Part shown: piece by piece, positions 22,101 to 30,500 of the stretch
Position numbering within the stretch: position 1 is the first letter of the stretch
Layout of the letters: every line of letters begins with the position of its first letter
Assembly (NCBI RefSeq): GCF_003076475.1
Contig: NZ_CP020919.1
Span: forward strand, 992,001-1,056,000
From: Flavobacterium kingsejongi
Lineage (GTDB): Bacteria; Bacteroidota; Bacteroidia; Flavobacteriales; Flavobacteriaceae
DNA length: 64,000 bases
Direction: 5' to 3'
Position numbers and translations under genes: made by a program
Notes under the pieces: model-generated
Database searches by the model: none
The model's input: the letters and a program-made list of their open reading frames with translations, nothing else
What the model was told of the DNA's origin: nothing

Positions 22101-22991
22101 GGTGGGCATCGGAAAAGACCCCGCCACAGCGGGTAGGTTTTCATACACATCAAAACCACCACTTTCATTTTGGATCTCTAATTTATAATTGATCGTCTTA
22201 GTCCCATAAAAAACGGTAGTTGGTGAAGCGGTTGTTACATCATATATATCCTTGCCTACAACAAAACCGAGTACTTTAATCGTAGCACTGGCAATTCCCG
22301 AACATATTTGGCCTGGTACATTATAGATCACCTCAAAGGCAGATTCCGGTGGTGAATTGTTGCCACCACTTACTGAAAAAGTAGTATAGGGAATACTCGC
22401 CTCTACGGTGAGTGAAGGGCCGTTTACTATAGTAGAACAGGCATCCATCGCACTTAGGGTATACGTTCCCGGAGCCAGGTCGCGGAAAAAAGCAAATCCC
22501 TGGGCATTACCCACCTGGGTTTCGACTATCGTCCCATCCGATGCAGTAAGCGTGATGTTATAAGGGGCATTGCCCCCAACCACCCTACTATTGATATACC
22601 CTAATGGTACATCCGTACCGCAATAGGCATAACGGTAGGCTTTGGTCTGTACCGCATCAAACGTAGGCGATATGGACGAATAGGAACTGGTCACCCTAAC
22701 CGGGGTATTGGACTTTACAAAGGTACTCCCGTTGTAATAGCCATAGAAATAATCTCCAGGTTCTAAATCGGTAAACAAGGGATCGGAACCACTTATAATT
22801 TGTGATGGGTTAAAAGGTGCAGGAGCAATTCCCCAGATTGTGGGGGCTGGCGTACCCGTATAGCGCACTGTAATCGTCCCGTTGTTGAGGCAGGAAGAGG
22901 GTGTCGCTATTGCGGTAAGCCCGGTTTGGGCTTGCAGCAGGGGTATTGAAAGAACAAAGGCCAATGCTAAAAAATGTAGTTTTTTTATCAT
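10176..22991 (-). CDS. Giant SprB-repeat gliding/adhesion protein 1 (T9SS type B sorted)
   Basis: Cell-surface adhesin-like protein of 4271 aa, related in plan to SprB, the mobile gliding adhesin of F. johnsoniae. The signal peptide is MIKKLHFLALAFVLSIPLLQAQ. Residues ~22-750 are mixed beta domains; ~760-1115 holds Ig/PKD-like units (for example the KPLATAADI and RPAVASDI segments). A cysteine-rich module at ~1120-1305 (RTVVLCGSSVVV to YKNILDPK) is shared with both paralogues. Dozens of SprB repeats (pattern GG..PY.YS.D......F..L..G.YTV.V.D..GC) fill the rest, interrupted at ~1785-1975 by a jelly-roll, carbohydrate-binding-like domain (EDFGAGANTAIPNIDPVYC to ALDDIEVYQLPE). The last ~80 residues (IPNFFTPNADGENDTW ... 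GDYWYVISLNNG ... HVTIYR) are the gliding-associated C-terminal sorting domain. It is intact and followed by its likely PorP/SprF partner. Ligand and role in motility are unknown. Confidence 0.93.
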   Translation of the reverse strand: MIKKLHFLALAFVLSIPLLQAQTGLTAIATPSSCLNNGTITVRYTGTPAPTIWGIAPAPFNPSQIISGSDPLFTDLEPGDYFYGYYNGSTFVKSNTPVRVTSSYSSISPTFDAVQTKAYRYAYCGTDVPLGYINSRVVGGNAPYNITLTASDGTIVETQVGNAQGFAFFRDLAPGTYTLSAMDACSTIVNGPSLTVEASIPYTTFSVSGGNNSPPESAFEVIYNVPGQICSGIASATIKVLGFVVGKDIYDVTTASPTTVFYGTKTINYKLEIQNESGGFDVYENLPAVAGSFPMPTDRDKWGIVRLTVTICGIERVSTSDLSAYTRFKKRPFASIYTELRDDPANTACLRSGKVLLSTDSWNNGQTLGCEPYAIAATEQETGIVLRDTIGLSIGKRFPTLLLEIGKTYTIEYTDASGDVATNYLFTNKTTSPAPSKPSVLNPVYLDPALYAPLDPVAAVQYTAGLSPQNFGKSALVFTGLSQLTVPIKISTISGPDTFDTTYNTLPTSGYIGVSNNLTPGTYRFRVQDAVCFDQEYDIVLDSYIDSVALENLTAVPATGGVCDRYIKSGRVAVNVVGSYLNSSGSNPIGYVYSSNIRLYARIVSGPTGLTNYYGGNPALIGTNSGYNFAFGADLPGDYEVGLSYTYSTTALLPPSQVVPGTAIAAITVAPNFPSFDLSGSGGSICNGNTVGDLTVKVDNSPGTITYFIKKDTDANYPPTGQTNNVFTGLLPGVYQVKAKNSFYEVEQQFRMLSPGTGVGDIIEGTTDYCVGEALQLAVLPLGPITSITWTLPDNTTSTDYVLNIPNVGIADSGVYQVTVVTVSGCTFTQSVQVSVKREGTATDLEVEDVLFCKGETVTFTASSSTITNPVFTWYNDPAMTTVVATGPSFTTPALTANRSYFVTVAGEEVCTKNTVGQIVEAQLKPLATAADIDASNVFVCYGQQGRFDASSITVTNPIFRWYRWGSGGYTLLHTGSSFTPDEAPDATHNWPFIVTVSGDNKCEKLVNPIVGADVKEVSLIGKRPAVASDITGVADTTICLGMGFEMIAQTWVTGGEITWYADEALTQVLATGGYFSASPLVTTDYYVTVESPGVCKNLPTTAKKVVVTVKAVDTPVSERTVVLCGSSVVVNATAGYDSYVWTDNSTGATIGTTREITLTATGSYTVVGTTLCTILTEEITVVPFLGMTTHPIAIFGDETAICPNDLSEMVKIALCGATDSREITISITDVDSISWEQLDEGSCTTSLPDNCANIGPGCAWTERATGNVFSADTAGQWRIILRYQNGCSQTFYFNIYKNILDPKVKVQDKICSIEGAILVTNVPATGYEFSLDSATGPWTSNPSFTNVTPGVYSVYIKATDITSNPNQCVFILDAITVRDLVPSITVTPTSPVTCMNRNGSIHIVMTDGAPQYLYELYDGTLRIASSGLLNGPDDYEYTFDSVNPGQYTVKVTLDSGCEFTEAVEIVPLVPFVVTATVTRPITCEPGEITLSVSGGTAPYMYFFNGIGSPNPVFELPTSGYISISASDSAGCTDTHLLIMDPPVTPVWTVAGSSVQCFGTATGTILFSVTTDYGFIPEYSIDNGSSYQSASLFTGLNPGTYTAKIRYVVRTETDPFGTIINIYCESPAQPVVITGPARALTASVNITRDASCDPTTHKAEVRITNPEGGVAPYTYSFDGVNFAPSGVGFLDAGTYTVYIKDAVNCSYPMTVVIEAAPATPVFTPVVVSSCDGTSVITVESNSSEFSYTYALDGGTMQLSNVFTNVTPGYHEITTNYIQVSLPHSSILLREDFGAGANTAIPNIDPVYCYEAQTPGGTCGTDSRLADGEYCVTQMLNPNNPAWVATRDHTGNAGGRFLALNVGVVAGLQGVIYEKQINDIYPGQDLIISFYAMNLLRSTSGGRAPNMLVQLVDGSGTVIQSQDTGDIPKNNIWNRYEVHLNPGTNTQLNFVIRTNSIVTGGNDLALDDIEVYQLPEVCERSFPVPVTVGDTEFRARVQSTTPISCHGGADGTVTIAVENPGDPNSGDLQWAVSLDNGTTWYANMADIAILYYFEVGTRTILVKNTYNDYGVSCIIPLTVTFTDPDELEVTTVVTPKTCIEGGRAVVNTIGGTIPYAYQLTDPDGGTATGSSTGPTCSFDGLTIPGTYTVTVTDLSNCSTPITFEIIDTVAPVATIDPASDLCFGAAGATIIVAVANGVTPFSYSLDGAAAQNSNTFAGLVPGEYTITVTDAYGCTDTVTQTIDAALTANAILTKGLDCTAVTDALITVTLSGGRAGLRYQVSIDGSAYGSETPITGTDFTYMTTTAGNYRFKVTDALGCSSETAIITIDPIVLPEITSVTVTSPIGCHDGKALIRVVIDTAKGQAPFVITVADTSGTPYPDYVSGLPAGTYIVTVTDAKGCSDTAPLTITQPDPIAYTITTTPITCDPAGGTLFGIIHIQGVSGGTAPYTYKLYNSIGTEIGVEGPTNTPNFDFTVVDFGFYRVEVIDANDCPSVTSNIPVASPPESLDIEVVTGPFDCVTGANVKVTVGGSLLGGPFEFAIITDPAQRYPTGFFPSDAPDGLSYTFTGLIPGATYSFAVYDTATGCHYFKQAESPIPTYSNLASVMDPKNVTCKDAADGSISFTFSDYHNTTTTVEYQLHSAFSNLPIGVPGDTNGLTPGQTITVTDFKTDLAPGEYYIVFTERGGDPGADQCKLASSPFTISQAAVALSVTATLDKNANCFTDSGIITAVGAGGVAPYEYELLPATSPAPTVGTWAGTTANVIYTDGGDYRVYVKDANNCIQAAPVAITVPTDPTPAITAVVTNQCTGGNGSFTIAVAMTATGVGPYRYSLDGGMFQNLTAPFTYDNLAAGTHTVTIKDVNDCGIPPVTVEIYAPIIPGIPVTTQPNCTNDDGTLRVNPVGGSGNFEYELRDSAGGILVPFGSANDFTGLSGGTYTVMIRDMVTTCEMPLSVTLHDPIAVTFTATPTAASCFGGDDGSITVVLAPGNSDTPYQYSKDNGMTWQDTPVFTGLSAGVYQVSVKSGKECREDLEVTVAQPAGVIIPAVAVTVTPFRCAAGNNPNNAFITIDPSQLTGGNGTYVSYIFEDAATGTVLQSGTNPVYVVTDTNGMQIIIRAYDSNACEGTTIVTVPAYVALQDATVSILQGITCNNPELVTVDVNGGSGSYTYRLLPLGTPETTPVFPLATVGMYYFEVTDTATGCSVIASHQVQDFDTMVVTAMAITPVSCLGATDGALRISIAGYTGAYTFRVLNSAGTEVQYGIGHTDVNPLIINDIPGGNHSVEVIAIDTPFCGKPSNTVTIGSPITALQVVLVENANVTCTNDRGVLWANANGGYGTYLYELKDAVTGFVFQDYDSNALFSNLEAGSYLVSVKDNQGCVATDTIVLELPQPIVVNATADTAAVSCYGDTTATITAIATGGQGMNYQYTLTHAESGQVTGPQSNPVFTGLGAGTYTVTVRDTWTCEATATPITITQPTALVGVLSETVALGCVREALLTIVGSGGTAPYQYSTDNINFTNNPNFSVPAGTYTYYIQDANGCSSATNTVTILPVPVLDISIDTSGAVVNCSGQANAIIAATATGGLGSYVYELWNATTNTIVAGPQASGLFNGLGSGNYTVKVISQDCERISAVIVIAEPAPLTIVPTVQSVSCAGQATGSISINATGGTGIIMYAISPNLNQWSTNPEFNNLVAGDYIVGVQDANGCYQALLLTVTEPAALTANVVVESEELCSGSNTGSIRITPGGGVAPYATSLDSDMDGDFVVGKVLYDNLSGGQDYTIYIRDANGCTIARTVSLAASVALNPTHVMNYSCFNNTPDNELVITVNPAVAADVTFALDGGSYQIANTFTNIAPGNHLYHVKHSNGCEEIMPFTVEFRSQVIATTVVEHLVCGNTPSGKITVNVTAGTRPYEYSISPNLENYSASNIFENLETGLYVVRVKDSNGCIQPLNVLITGPAPLVPALVSVLPEVCFGDADGTIVMAVAGGVAPYATSINNGPFVTGQLEFNNLSGGQTHHIVVRDATGCTTDFAVPMVAAVHIVASATVTYGCVGNRQANTVTITVNPEISNEVLYTLNGITQLENVFNNVPAGTHTIEIAHTSGCIQPITVTVIAVAPLIVSAAEEGLNQIRAVAGGGRPGYRYYFNDHDNGTNPVYVFTQSGNYVVKVIDSNGCEAFAIIAVTFIDIEIPNFFTPNADGENDTWTPVKIEHYPKINTDIYDRSGRKVATIRKGQSWDGTYEGHALSSGDYWYVISLNNGTNREIVGHVTIYR

Positions 22992-23564
22992 GTCGAGGTA
23001 CTATTTGAAAATACATCCCATAGCAACAGGTGTATGAAACGGTTGTAGACCCGCTCCAAGCACCCATACAGGATGTTAAAGATGTTATTGTGCTGAAAAC
23101 GATACTACGTCATACCAGACGTAATGGGGATTCTCCCTTTATCAGGTTTAAAAACAACACGGGGCGCCAGCAATTGCGCGTACATTGGGATAACATCCGG
23201 CAGGATTGTAACTGCCGCTGTCATACCTCCCACCATACCGCCGAGGCATAAGAGTAGTTTGATTTTCATTATTATGGTATTAAATAGTGTAATTCATTTT
23301 ATGTATTGCGATACGACAAATCCGTACTGCCTCTGAAACCAAATGATTACAGGGTTAGGGTTTTGTCTTTTTATTCTATTTGCATTATGCGTAGTCCTGT
23401 TTAGTACTGCCAAAAGGCAGCAACCTGCAGGAAAAGGTATAACGGGTTTGGGCTTGGGGCCGCTGGGGAGGTTTTTTTTATGAGATATAAAAAGACTTGT
23501 GCCTATTGTTTTCAACAAATTACCGCTGGTGCGACGGGCTACAAAAGGTTTTTAATTTCAGCGG
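22992..23564 (-). other. Leader region upstream of giant gene 1
   Basis: About 570 bases between the 73-bp conserved element and the giant gene 1 start. It contains a 54-codon ORF (23105-23269). A segment near 23451-23492 (GGGCTTGGGG, TGGGGA, TTATGAG) is also found, at the same distance from the element, in the leader of giant gene 3. No long gene is supported here. Confidence 0.5.
23105..23269 (-). CDS. Small leader ORF upstream of giant gene 1
   Basis: 54 codons, starting MKIKLLLCLGGMVGG and running through TAAVTILPDVIP to a TAG. The N-terminus looks like a short signal or membrane segment (Lys-Ile-Lys, then hydrophobic). Its ATG is 296 bases from the conserved promoter-like element. The giant gene 3 leader has a 52-codon ORF 294 bases from its element, and the start contexts match (AATAATGA.AA..AAACTAC). 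The protein-level similarity is weak, so it may be a real small protein, a regulatory leader peptide or coincidence. Confidence 0.35.
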   Translation of the reverse strand: MKIKLLLCLGGMVGGMTAAVTILPDVIPMYAQLLAPRVVFKPDKGRIPITSGMT

Positions 23565-23637
23565 TAAAGCTACAGGACGACAGGAATATAATTAGCCACT
23601 ATACGTTTTCATAATATCAGATAAAGACATATTTTAA
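23565..23637 (-). promoter_or_regulatory. Conserved 73-bp element, copy A (upstream of giant gene 1)
   Basis: Read on the minus strand: TTAAAATATGTCTTTATCTG opens the element, GAAAACGTAT and GTGGC follow, and CCTGTAGCTTTA closes it. The same 73-bp layout occurs upstream of the other two giant genes. The closing TAGCTTTA differs at one base from the Bacteroidota -7 consensus TAnnTTTG; the other two copies match it. TATCTGATA is a small dyad that could bind a regulator. I infer a shared promoter/operator. Confidence 0.7.
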
Positions 23638-23741
23638 TTGGTATTTAGGAGTTTTCTGTTTTTTTTCTTATCTCAATACAGGAGTAGGCCTCTGGCGCCC
23701 TACAGCCTATAACATGGCGAAATCCCTGCTGCTATAGGAAC

Positions 23742-23779
23742 AAAAACACCCTCGCGGAATCGTACTGAGAGTGTTTTTT
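23742..23779 (-). terminator. Terminator of giant gene 2
   Basis: AAAAACACCCTC (23742-23753) pairs with GAGAGTGTTTTT (23767-23778) with one mismatch. On the minus strand the stem ends in a T-run. It begins 22 bases after the stop of the broken giant gene. Confidence 0.8.
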
Positions 23780-23801
23780 ATATTGCCGGAATTAATAGCA
23801 A

Positions 23802-24542
23802 TTACCTGTAAAGGGTTACATGCCCTACCATTTCACGGTTCGTTCCATCATTCAGGCGTACCACATACCAGTAATCCCCGGAAGGCAATGGGTTTCCATC
23901 ATAGACTCCGTTCCAGCTTTCCCCGATCCGGATTGTCGCTAATTTCCTTCCGGCACGGTCATAAATTGCAGTACTGATCGCCGGATAATTGTCGATATTC
24001 CGTGGTGTCCAGGTATCGTTTTCCCCATCGCTGTTTGGCGTAAAGAAATTCGGAATTTCAATAGGCACGAAGGTCATTGCCAGTAATATGATGGCTTCAC
24101 AGCCATTGGCATCCACCACTTTTACTTCATAATCTCCGGATGCTGAGATACCAAAGACCGGGTTCGTTCCATTGTCCTGCCCGTTGAAATAATAACGGTA
24201 CCCGGGAAGCCCTCCTGAAGCAGTCACCCTGATTGTGTTGAGCCCGTCTTCTGCTGCGGTCACTGTTAGCACCGCTACGGCTACCACCTCAACGGTCACT
24301 TCTTTGGAACAACCGCCGATATGCCCTACCACGACAGTATGGAGACCCGGAGACCAGTCGGTAAAGACATTTTCAAATTGTGACAGCCCATTGTGGCTAT
24401 ACACTACGTCGGCACTCACTTCCGGATTGACATGAATCGTGATAGTATTGGACTGGCTGTCCTGCGCACAACCGTATACTACTTCTGCTCTTGCATCGAT
24501 AGTGGTGGATGGTATCATTGTACTTCGACTGCCGTAGTACAA
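23802..24542 (-). CDS. Giant protein 2, fragment 4: C-terminal sorting domain
   Basis: 246 codons in a different frame from fragment 3. It contains the end of the adhesin: a final repeat-like unit (YGCAQDSQSNTITIHVNPEV), RVTASGGLPGYRYYFNGQDNG, then the gliding-associated C-terminal domain IEIPNFFTPNSDGENDTW ... SGDYWYVVRLNDGTNREMVGHVTLYR. The first ~8 residues are a frame-shifted reading and do not belong to the protein. It has no signal peptide, so it is unlikely to be a functional gene by itself. Confidence 0.7.
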   Translation of the reverse strand: MYYGSRSTMIPSTTIDARAEVVYGCAQDSQSNTITIHVNPEVSADVVYSHNGLSQFENVFTDWSPGLHTVVVGHIGGCSKEVTVEVVAVAVLTVTAAEDGLNTIRVTASGGLPGYRYYFNGQDNGTNPVFGISASGDYEVKVVDANGCEAIILLAMTFVPIEIPNFFTPNSDGENDTWTPRNIDNYPAISTAIYDRAGRKLATIRIGESWNGVYDGNPLPSGDYWYVVRLNDGTNREMVGHVTLYR

Positions 24543-27500
24543 CCATTGGCATCCCGCACGACGATATGGTGCAGTTGCCCCCCGGATAATTCCAGGAATT
24601 CCAACTGCCCTGTAACAAATGGGCCATCATTCAGGCTGGTAGCATAAGGCGCTACCCCTCCTGTTACAGTTATGGCAATAGCCCCATCTGCTTCACCGGA
24701 ACATACCTCCGGTACGACAGTCACTAAAGTCGCGACTAATGCCGCAGGGCCGTTTACGGTTACCTGACGTTCCAAAACGCAGCCATTGGCATCCCGCACC
24801 CATACGGTATAGTCTCCCACAGCCAAGCCTTCAAAAACATTGGAAGCCCCATATGCTGTTGGATTCGGCGAAATAGCATATTCGTACGGGGCTGTCCCTG
24901 CAGAAACCACCATAGTGATACTACCATCAGAGTCATTGCCACAAATTACCGGTGCTACTACTGCCAATGCGATAATCGGATCCCGGCGCTCAATGATAAA
25001 CCAGCGTGTGATTTCACATCCGCCGGTATGCCGTACATGGAACTGGTGCGGGCCATAGTTCAGGTTGGTAAATGTATCCTGGCTTTGGTACACCCCATCA
25101 TCTATTGCATAGAGTACGTCCCCAACTGCTTCGGGATTTACCACAATCCTGACTTCATGGACCGGAAGATTATTGGCACAACTGTAGGCCACCACCGGTT
25201 CGGCTTCCAAAATTACCGGTGCAGCCAGGGTTATTGTTCGTGTCACGATACACCCATTCGCATCGCGAATATGGATCGTATACTCCTGCCCTCCACTGAG
25301 GTTATCAAATAGGATCCTCCCCGGGACAAAATCACCTGCAAAATTAGAATTCAGGCTTGTCGCATACGGCGCCATACCACCGGAGGCTTCCACCCGGATG
25401 CTGCCGGTATTGGTTCCGGAACAGGCTTCTTCACTCTCAATCACCAGGATAGCTTCCAACGGTGCTGGTTCGGTAATGGTATATTCCTGGTAATCGTAAC
25501 AGCCATTGGCATCCTGCACTTTAATCCCGTAAGTTCCGGCAGCCAGGTTTTCAAACGTGCTGCCCGATTGCCATTGGTCCAGGTTGGGCGTGATGGCAAA
25601 CTGTAACGTCCCCGTCCCGCCTGTAGCGCTACTGCTAATCTGACCGGTAGTTGTCCCTGCGCACTGTATCATGGATACGGTAGCCGTTACGACTAAAGGC
25701 ACCGGAGCAGCGATAGCAATTATTTCAGAAATACGGATACAATCCCCGCTACTTACGGTAACGGTATATGTTCCCGATCCCAAGCCTGTAAATACTCCGG
25801 TAGGCTGTGGCCCTGCGACCACACTATTGGTCGTGTAATCCATCAGTGTATAAGTATAATTCCCCACCCCACCAGTAGCAATGGCAACTATCTGGGCTGC
25901 GGTATCCCCTGCACAACTAATGGTTGCCCCTGCCAGATCCAGGACAATATCCAATACCGGGATTGGCGCTATCGTCAATTGCTGGGTCATCACCTCACAG
26001 TTATTGGCATCCCGTACATAATACTGATAGGTACCCGGGCCCACTGTAAAAGTATCCAGGGTGGCATAGGATAACCCATCGGTACTGTAGCTATAAGGTG
26101 CTGTTCCGCCCGTTGCCACAATACTAATTTGAGCACCGGACAGGCATCCTAACGGTTGGTTGACCACCAACTCCGCTACCAACTCCGCTGGAGAAACCAC
26201 GACTACAGTAGCCGAAGTTCCGCTACAATTCCAGGTATCTGTTGCAGTTGCGGTATACGTTCCTGCACCTAATCCTTCAAATACCGGGCTGGACTGTGGT
26301 CCGGTAACCAAGCCGGTACCCATGTGCAACAGGCTGTATTGGTAATTCGCTCCTTCTCCACCATTCGCTGTTGCGGTTATGGTCACTGTATGGTCGCCAA
26401 AACATGTTACAGCAGCTGTACTGGCAATTGCCTGTACTACAATGGGTACCGGCAATGCTAATGTGATCGTCGCAATAGCAGTACAGCCTTCCAAATCCTG
26501 TACGGTTACGGTATAATTTCCTGCAGTAAGGTTCCCCAATACCGAATTCGTACTATACGGCTGTAGTATAGATCCTGTTGCTGTGTCGGTAAACTGGTAG
26601 GTATACCCCAACCAGCCCCCTGAAGGATTGGCAACAATGGCTCCCCCGATTCCATCACAGTGAACGGCTGACGTAAGCGCCAGGTTCACCGACAATGCAC
26701 TAATTGGAGTACTGATGCCTACAAGATTGGACACGGCGGTACAGAATGGTGTAGTGGTAGCGGTGACTGCAACGGTATAATTCCCCGCATCCAGTCCCGG
26801 AATTTCCATCGGATTTACGGTTGTAGTACCCGTTCCATTGGCTACACTGGCTCCACTTCCATTACGTACTACAAAAGTATAGGGTCCGGAATAATCGGAA
26901 ATCGAAATTTCGATGACTCCATTGCGGTCACCAAAACAGGTAATTTGTTTTTGGCTAGTAGCCGTTACACCAATACGCTCAAAGTCCGTTACCGTATAAT
27001 ACGCCATCCTGGAACATCCCGAAACGGTATCGCTTATTTTAATGATATATGCCCCTACCTCAGGAAGCGCGACCTGATTGCCCGCCTGCGGGATTCCCGA
27101 AGGCAAAAGCTGGTACAGGAATGCGCCGGAACCTCCAGTCACGTTAACTTCTACTATGGCAGCATTGGTACAGGTAAGTGCTGTAACCGGAACAATAATG
27201 GGCGCGCTCATGGGCACCGAAGGATCCAGTACCATATTGGTTGTTGCAATACAACCATTGGCATCTTTGACATATCCTGTAATGGCCTGTGGGGCTCCGG
27301 TATCGTAGACCGTAAAAGTAGCATTGCTGTAAAAGGATGTCCCGTCTATACTGTACATATAGTCCGGTGTACCACCAGAGCCTGCAAGTACGATCACTGC
27401 CGGTGCCGGCATATTGCCCGGTGTACAGCCAAAATCGTTTATACTGGCACTGGCCGTGACGGCTGTGGGCTCAACGATGGTCAGGGTTTCCACAGCAAAG

Positions 27501-30500
27501 CAGTGCCTTGCGGAGACCACTTTGACCGTATACGTCCCGGCAATCAATCCTGTAAATACCGGACTGTACTGTAATGGCCCATCATTACTACTATACTGAT
27601 AATCCGGATTATTGTTTCCGGTTAACAGGGTGATGTCTATTCGTCCGTCAGCTCCTGCAAAACAGGATACGGGGGTGGCAACAGCATCAAAGGTGACCGG
27701 AATCGGGGCATCAAACGTATGGATTTGGCTCTTCTCACAGTCGGTTACGGTATCTTTTACGCTAATCGTATAGGTTCCTGCATCCGCCATGCCTGTAAAT
27801 ATCCCCGTGGTGTTGGTTGCCGTAGTGCCATCGGGATAGTGCAGCGTATAATCAAAATTGCCACTTCCACCCGATGCGGTTGCTGTAATTGCCGCTCCGG
27901 GTTGTACCACATCACAATCAATCCCTTTATCCACCGCACTCTCCAGTAACAGCCTTTCCAGCAGTACAATCGTATTCGTCGTGACCGTACAATTCCAGGT
28001 ATCGCTGACTACTATGGCATATACTCCCGCATCCAATCCGCTGAATACCCGGTTTGCCTGCACGGTTCCCTGTGGGCTGCCGTCCTTAATCAGTTGGTAC
28101 TGATAATTGTCTCCTGCTCCTCCCATAGCGGTTGATACCAGAATACTACCATCCAGTCCGTAACACTGTTGGGTGATAATTTCCAGATTTGCCGTAATCG
28201 GTGTTGGATCCACCAGGATTACATCGGGCAACTGTAGTTCACAGCCTCCGGCATCCCTGATCCATACCTGGTAAGTTCCTAGACTAAGGCCCTCCCAAAG
28301 TACTGTTGGTGTATACGCTGCCGCTGTTGGTGGTGAAATGCCCACATAATAGCGGTAATTGCCCCAGCCCCCGTTTGCCGTAAGTCTTATACTACCATCA
28401 TTCCCATCACAGCTTATTTCCTGTACTGCGGTGGTACCATTTAATACCCCTCCTACTGGTGCTGCTATTGCAAATTCCAGTTCCTGCGTACAAAAAGGAG
28501 TTCCGTCGAGGGTAACCCTTACAGTATACGTTCCGGCTCCGAAAGCGATGGCCAGAGTGGGCCCCTGATCCGGCTGTGATCCGGAAAGCCCTGTTGGCGT
28601 CCCGTCACTTTCAAAAATTTCCCATTGGAAACCTCCGGTATAACCGGGATCGTTTACTGAAAAGGTTACTGCCCCGGTGTTGGTTCCTTCACACACTACT
28701 TGACTAATTGTATTGACCCCGATCGTAAATACATTGGGTGACCCAATGTCATGCACGGCATACAGCTTACATCCTGTCACTTTATGCCGGATTTGGAAAC
28801 TATAATTACCAATACCCAGATTGGCAAAAATGGCACTATCCTGCCAGTTTGCCCCATTGTCTTTGCTATATTCCAATACGGAAAGATCACCTAAACCTGT
28901 TACGGCACTAATGGATATTGTAGCATCTGCCAGGCAGGTTATCGGTGTTACCACTACAACACTGGCGCTCTCCAGGCTGTCAAAAGCTGTAATTACTGCT
29001 GTTGCTGTAGCCTCACATCCGTTAGTGTCATATACGGTAATGGAGTAACTTCCGCCTCCGGCAGCCAAAACAATATATACCGGATTCGGGCTATCCTGCA
29101 ACAGGCTATCGGACATCGTTTCCCGGAATACATACCGGACATAGGTACCAGATCCACCAGTAATCTGGTTCGGATCAATGGTAATCATTGCCGACTGCAT
29201 CACATTTCCTGCCGTACAGGCAAATTCGGTTACTGTAATGGCTGCAGGAAGAAGTTCCATTAATGCCGGAGTTCCTATGGTAAAGGTCATTGATGCCACA
29301 CAGTTTCGCGCTGACTTCACGGTAATTACATGATCGCCCGCTGTGAGGTTTATAAATAAAGGATCTGCCTGCCAGGTCGTACCGCCGTCTTTACTGTATT
29401 CGTAAGGGAAATCGGTACTGGCTGCTGCCATCGCTACAGTCAGCCTTCCATCAGCCGATCCGAAACAACCTACCGGAACAGTTGTGGCATCAAATACTAC
29501 GGGTGCCGGAACGGCCAAAGTTACCAGTATGAATGCGCTACATAAAGTCGTTGTATCCCGAACCCCAAGTACATAGTCTCCAGAAGCTAAGTCCGGAAAA
29601 AGTGCGGTGGCCTGGAAAGCGGTACTGATTCCGCTACTGTCTTCCAACTGATACTCATAAGCCCCACTTCCGCCTGTGGCTATCGCGGTAATGGTACCAT
29701 CATCCGCCGTACAATTTGTAAGATCTACTGTAGCTGTAAGGCCCAATGGCGCTTTAATCTCCAATGTAATAGTGGCATCACAACTATTGGTATCGGTAAC
29801 AGTTATCGTGTGAGTTCCTGAATTCAGATTGGTCAAGGTATGTGGAAAGGAGACAGGGCCAATCGCTGTCGCTCCGTCCAGGCTAAGCCAATAGGGTGCA
29901 ATTCCTTCTGTATCCAGGGTGATAATGGCACTATAAGTTCCTTCCGTGCTTTCGCAACTGTTGGTCAGTACTGCCGAAATTACGGGTGCAGGATCTTCAT
30001 CCAGCACCACCACTGTTGATGCTGTAATACAATTATTAGCATCTTTTACATATACGATATAACTGCCTGCTTCGGCTGCAAATGTATTCGGGCTGCTGCC
30101 TGCCCAGGTAGCAAGAACCGGTGCCGGAGCGGTTGCTATGTCCCACTGGTATTCATAAGGGGCTGTCCCGTATTGTGCCGTCGCAGCAAGGATTCCTGTA
30201 TTCAGGCCACAATTGTCATTTTGAAGCACTGCAGCTGTCACTTCTAATGCCAGTACCGATTCTGTAATGGTAAAGTTATTGGACGTAGTACAACAGCCGT
30301 TTGCTGTCCCACCGTTTTCGGTAAATAGCAGGTAATAAGATCCGGGTGCCAAAGGCCCGTAATGGGTTATCGTAATGGGTGCCCCGGCAAGCGTACTTGT
30401 GGTTTCAAGCGGCCCTGCCACGGTGTTATTCAGTGTATAATAGACCTGGTAACTCACCGAAGTGGCATCAATAGCATAGTCGGTAATGGTAAAGGAAATC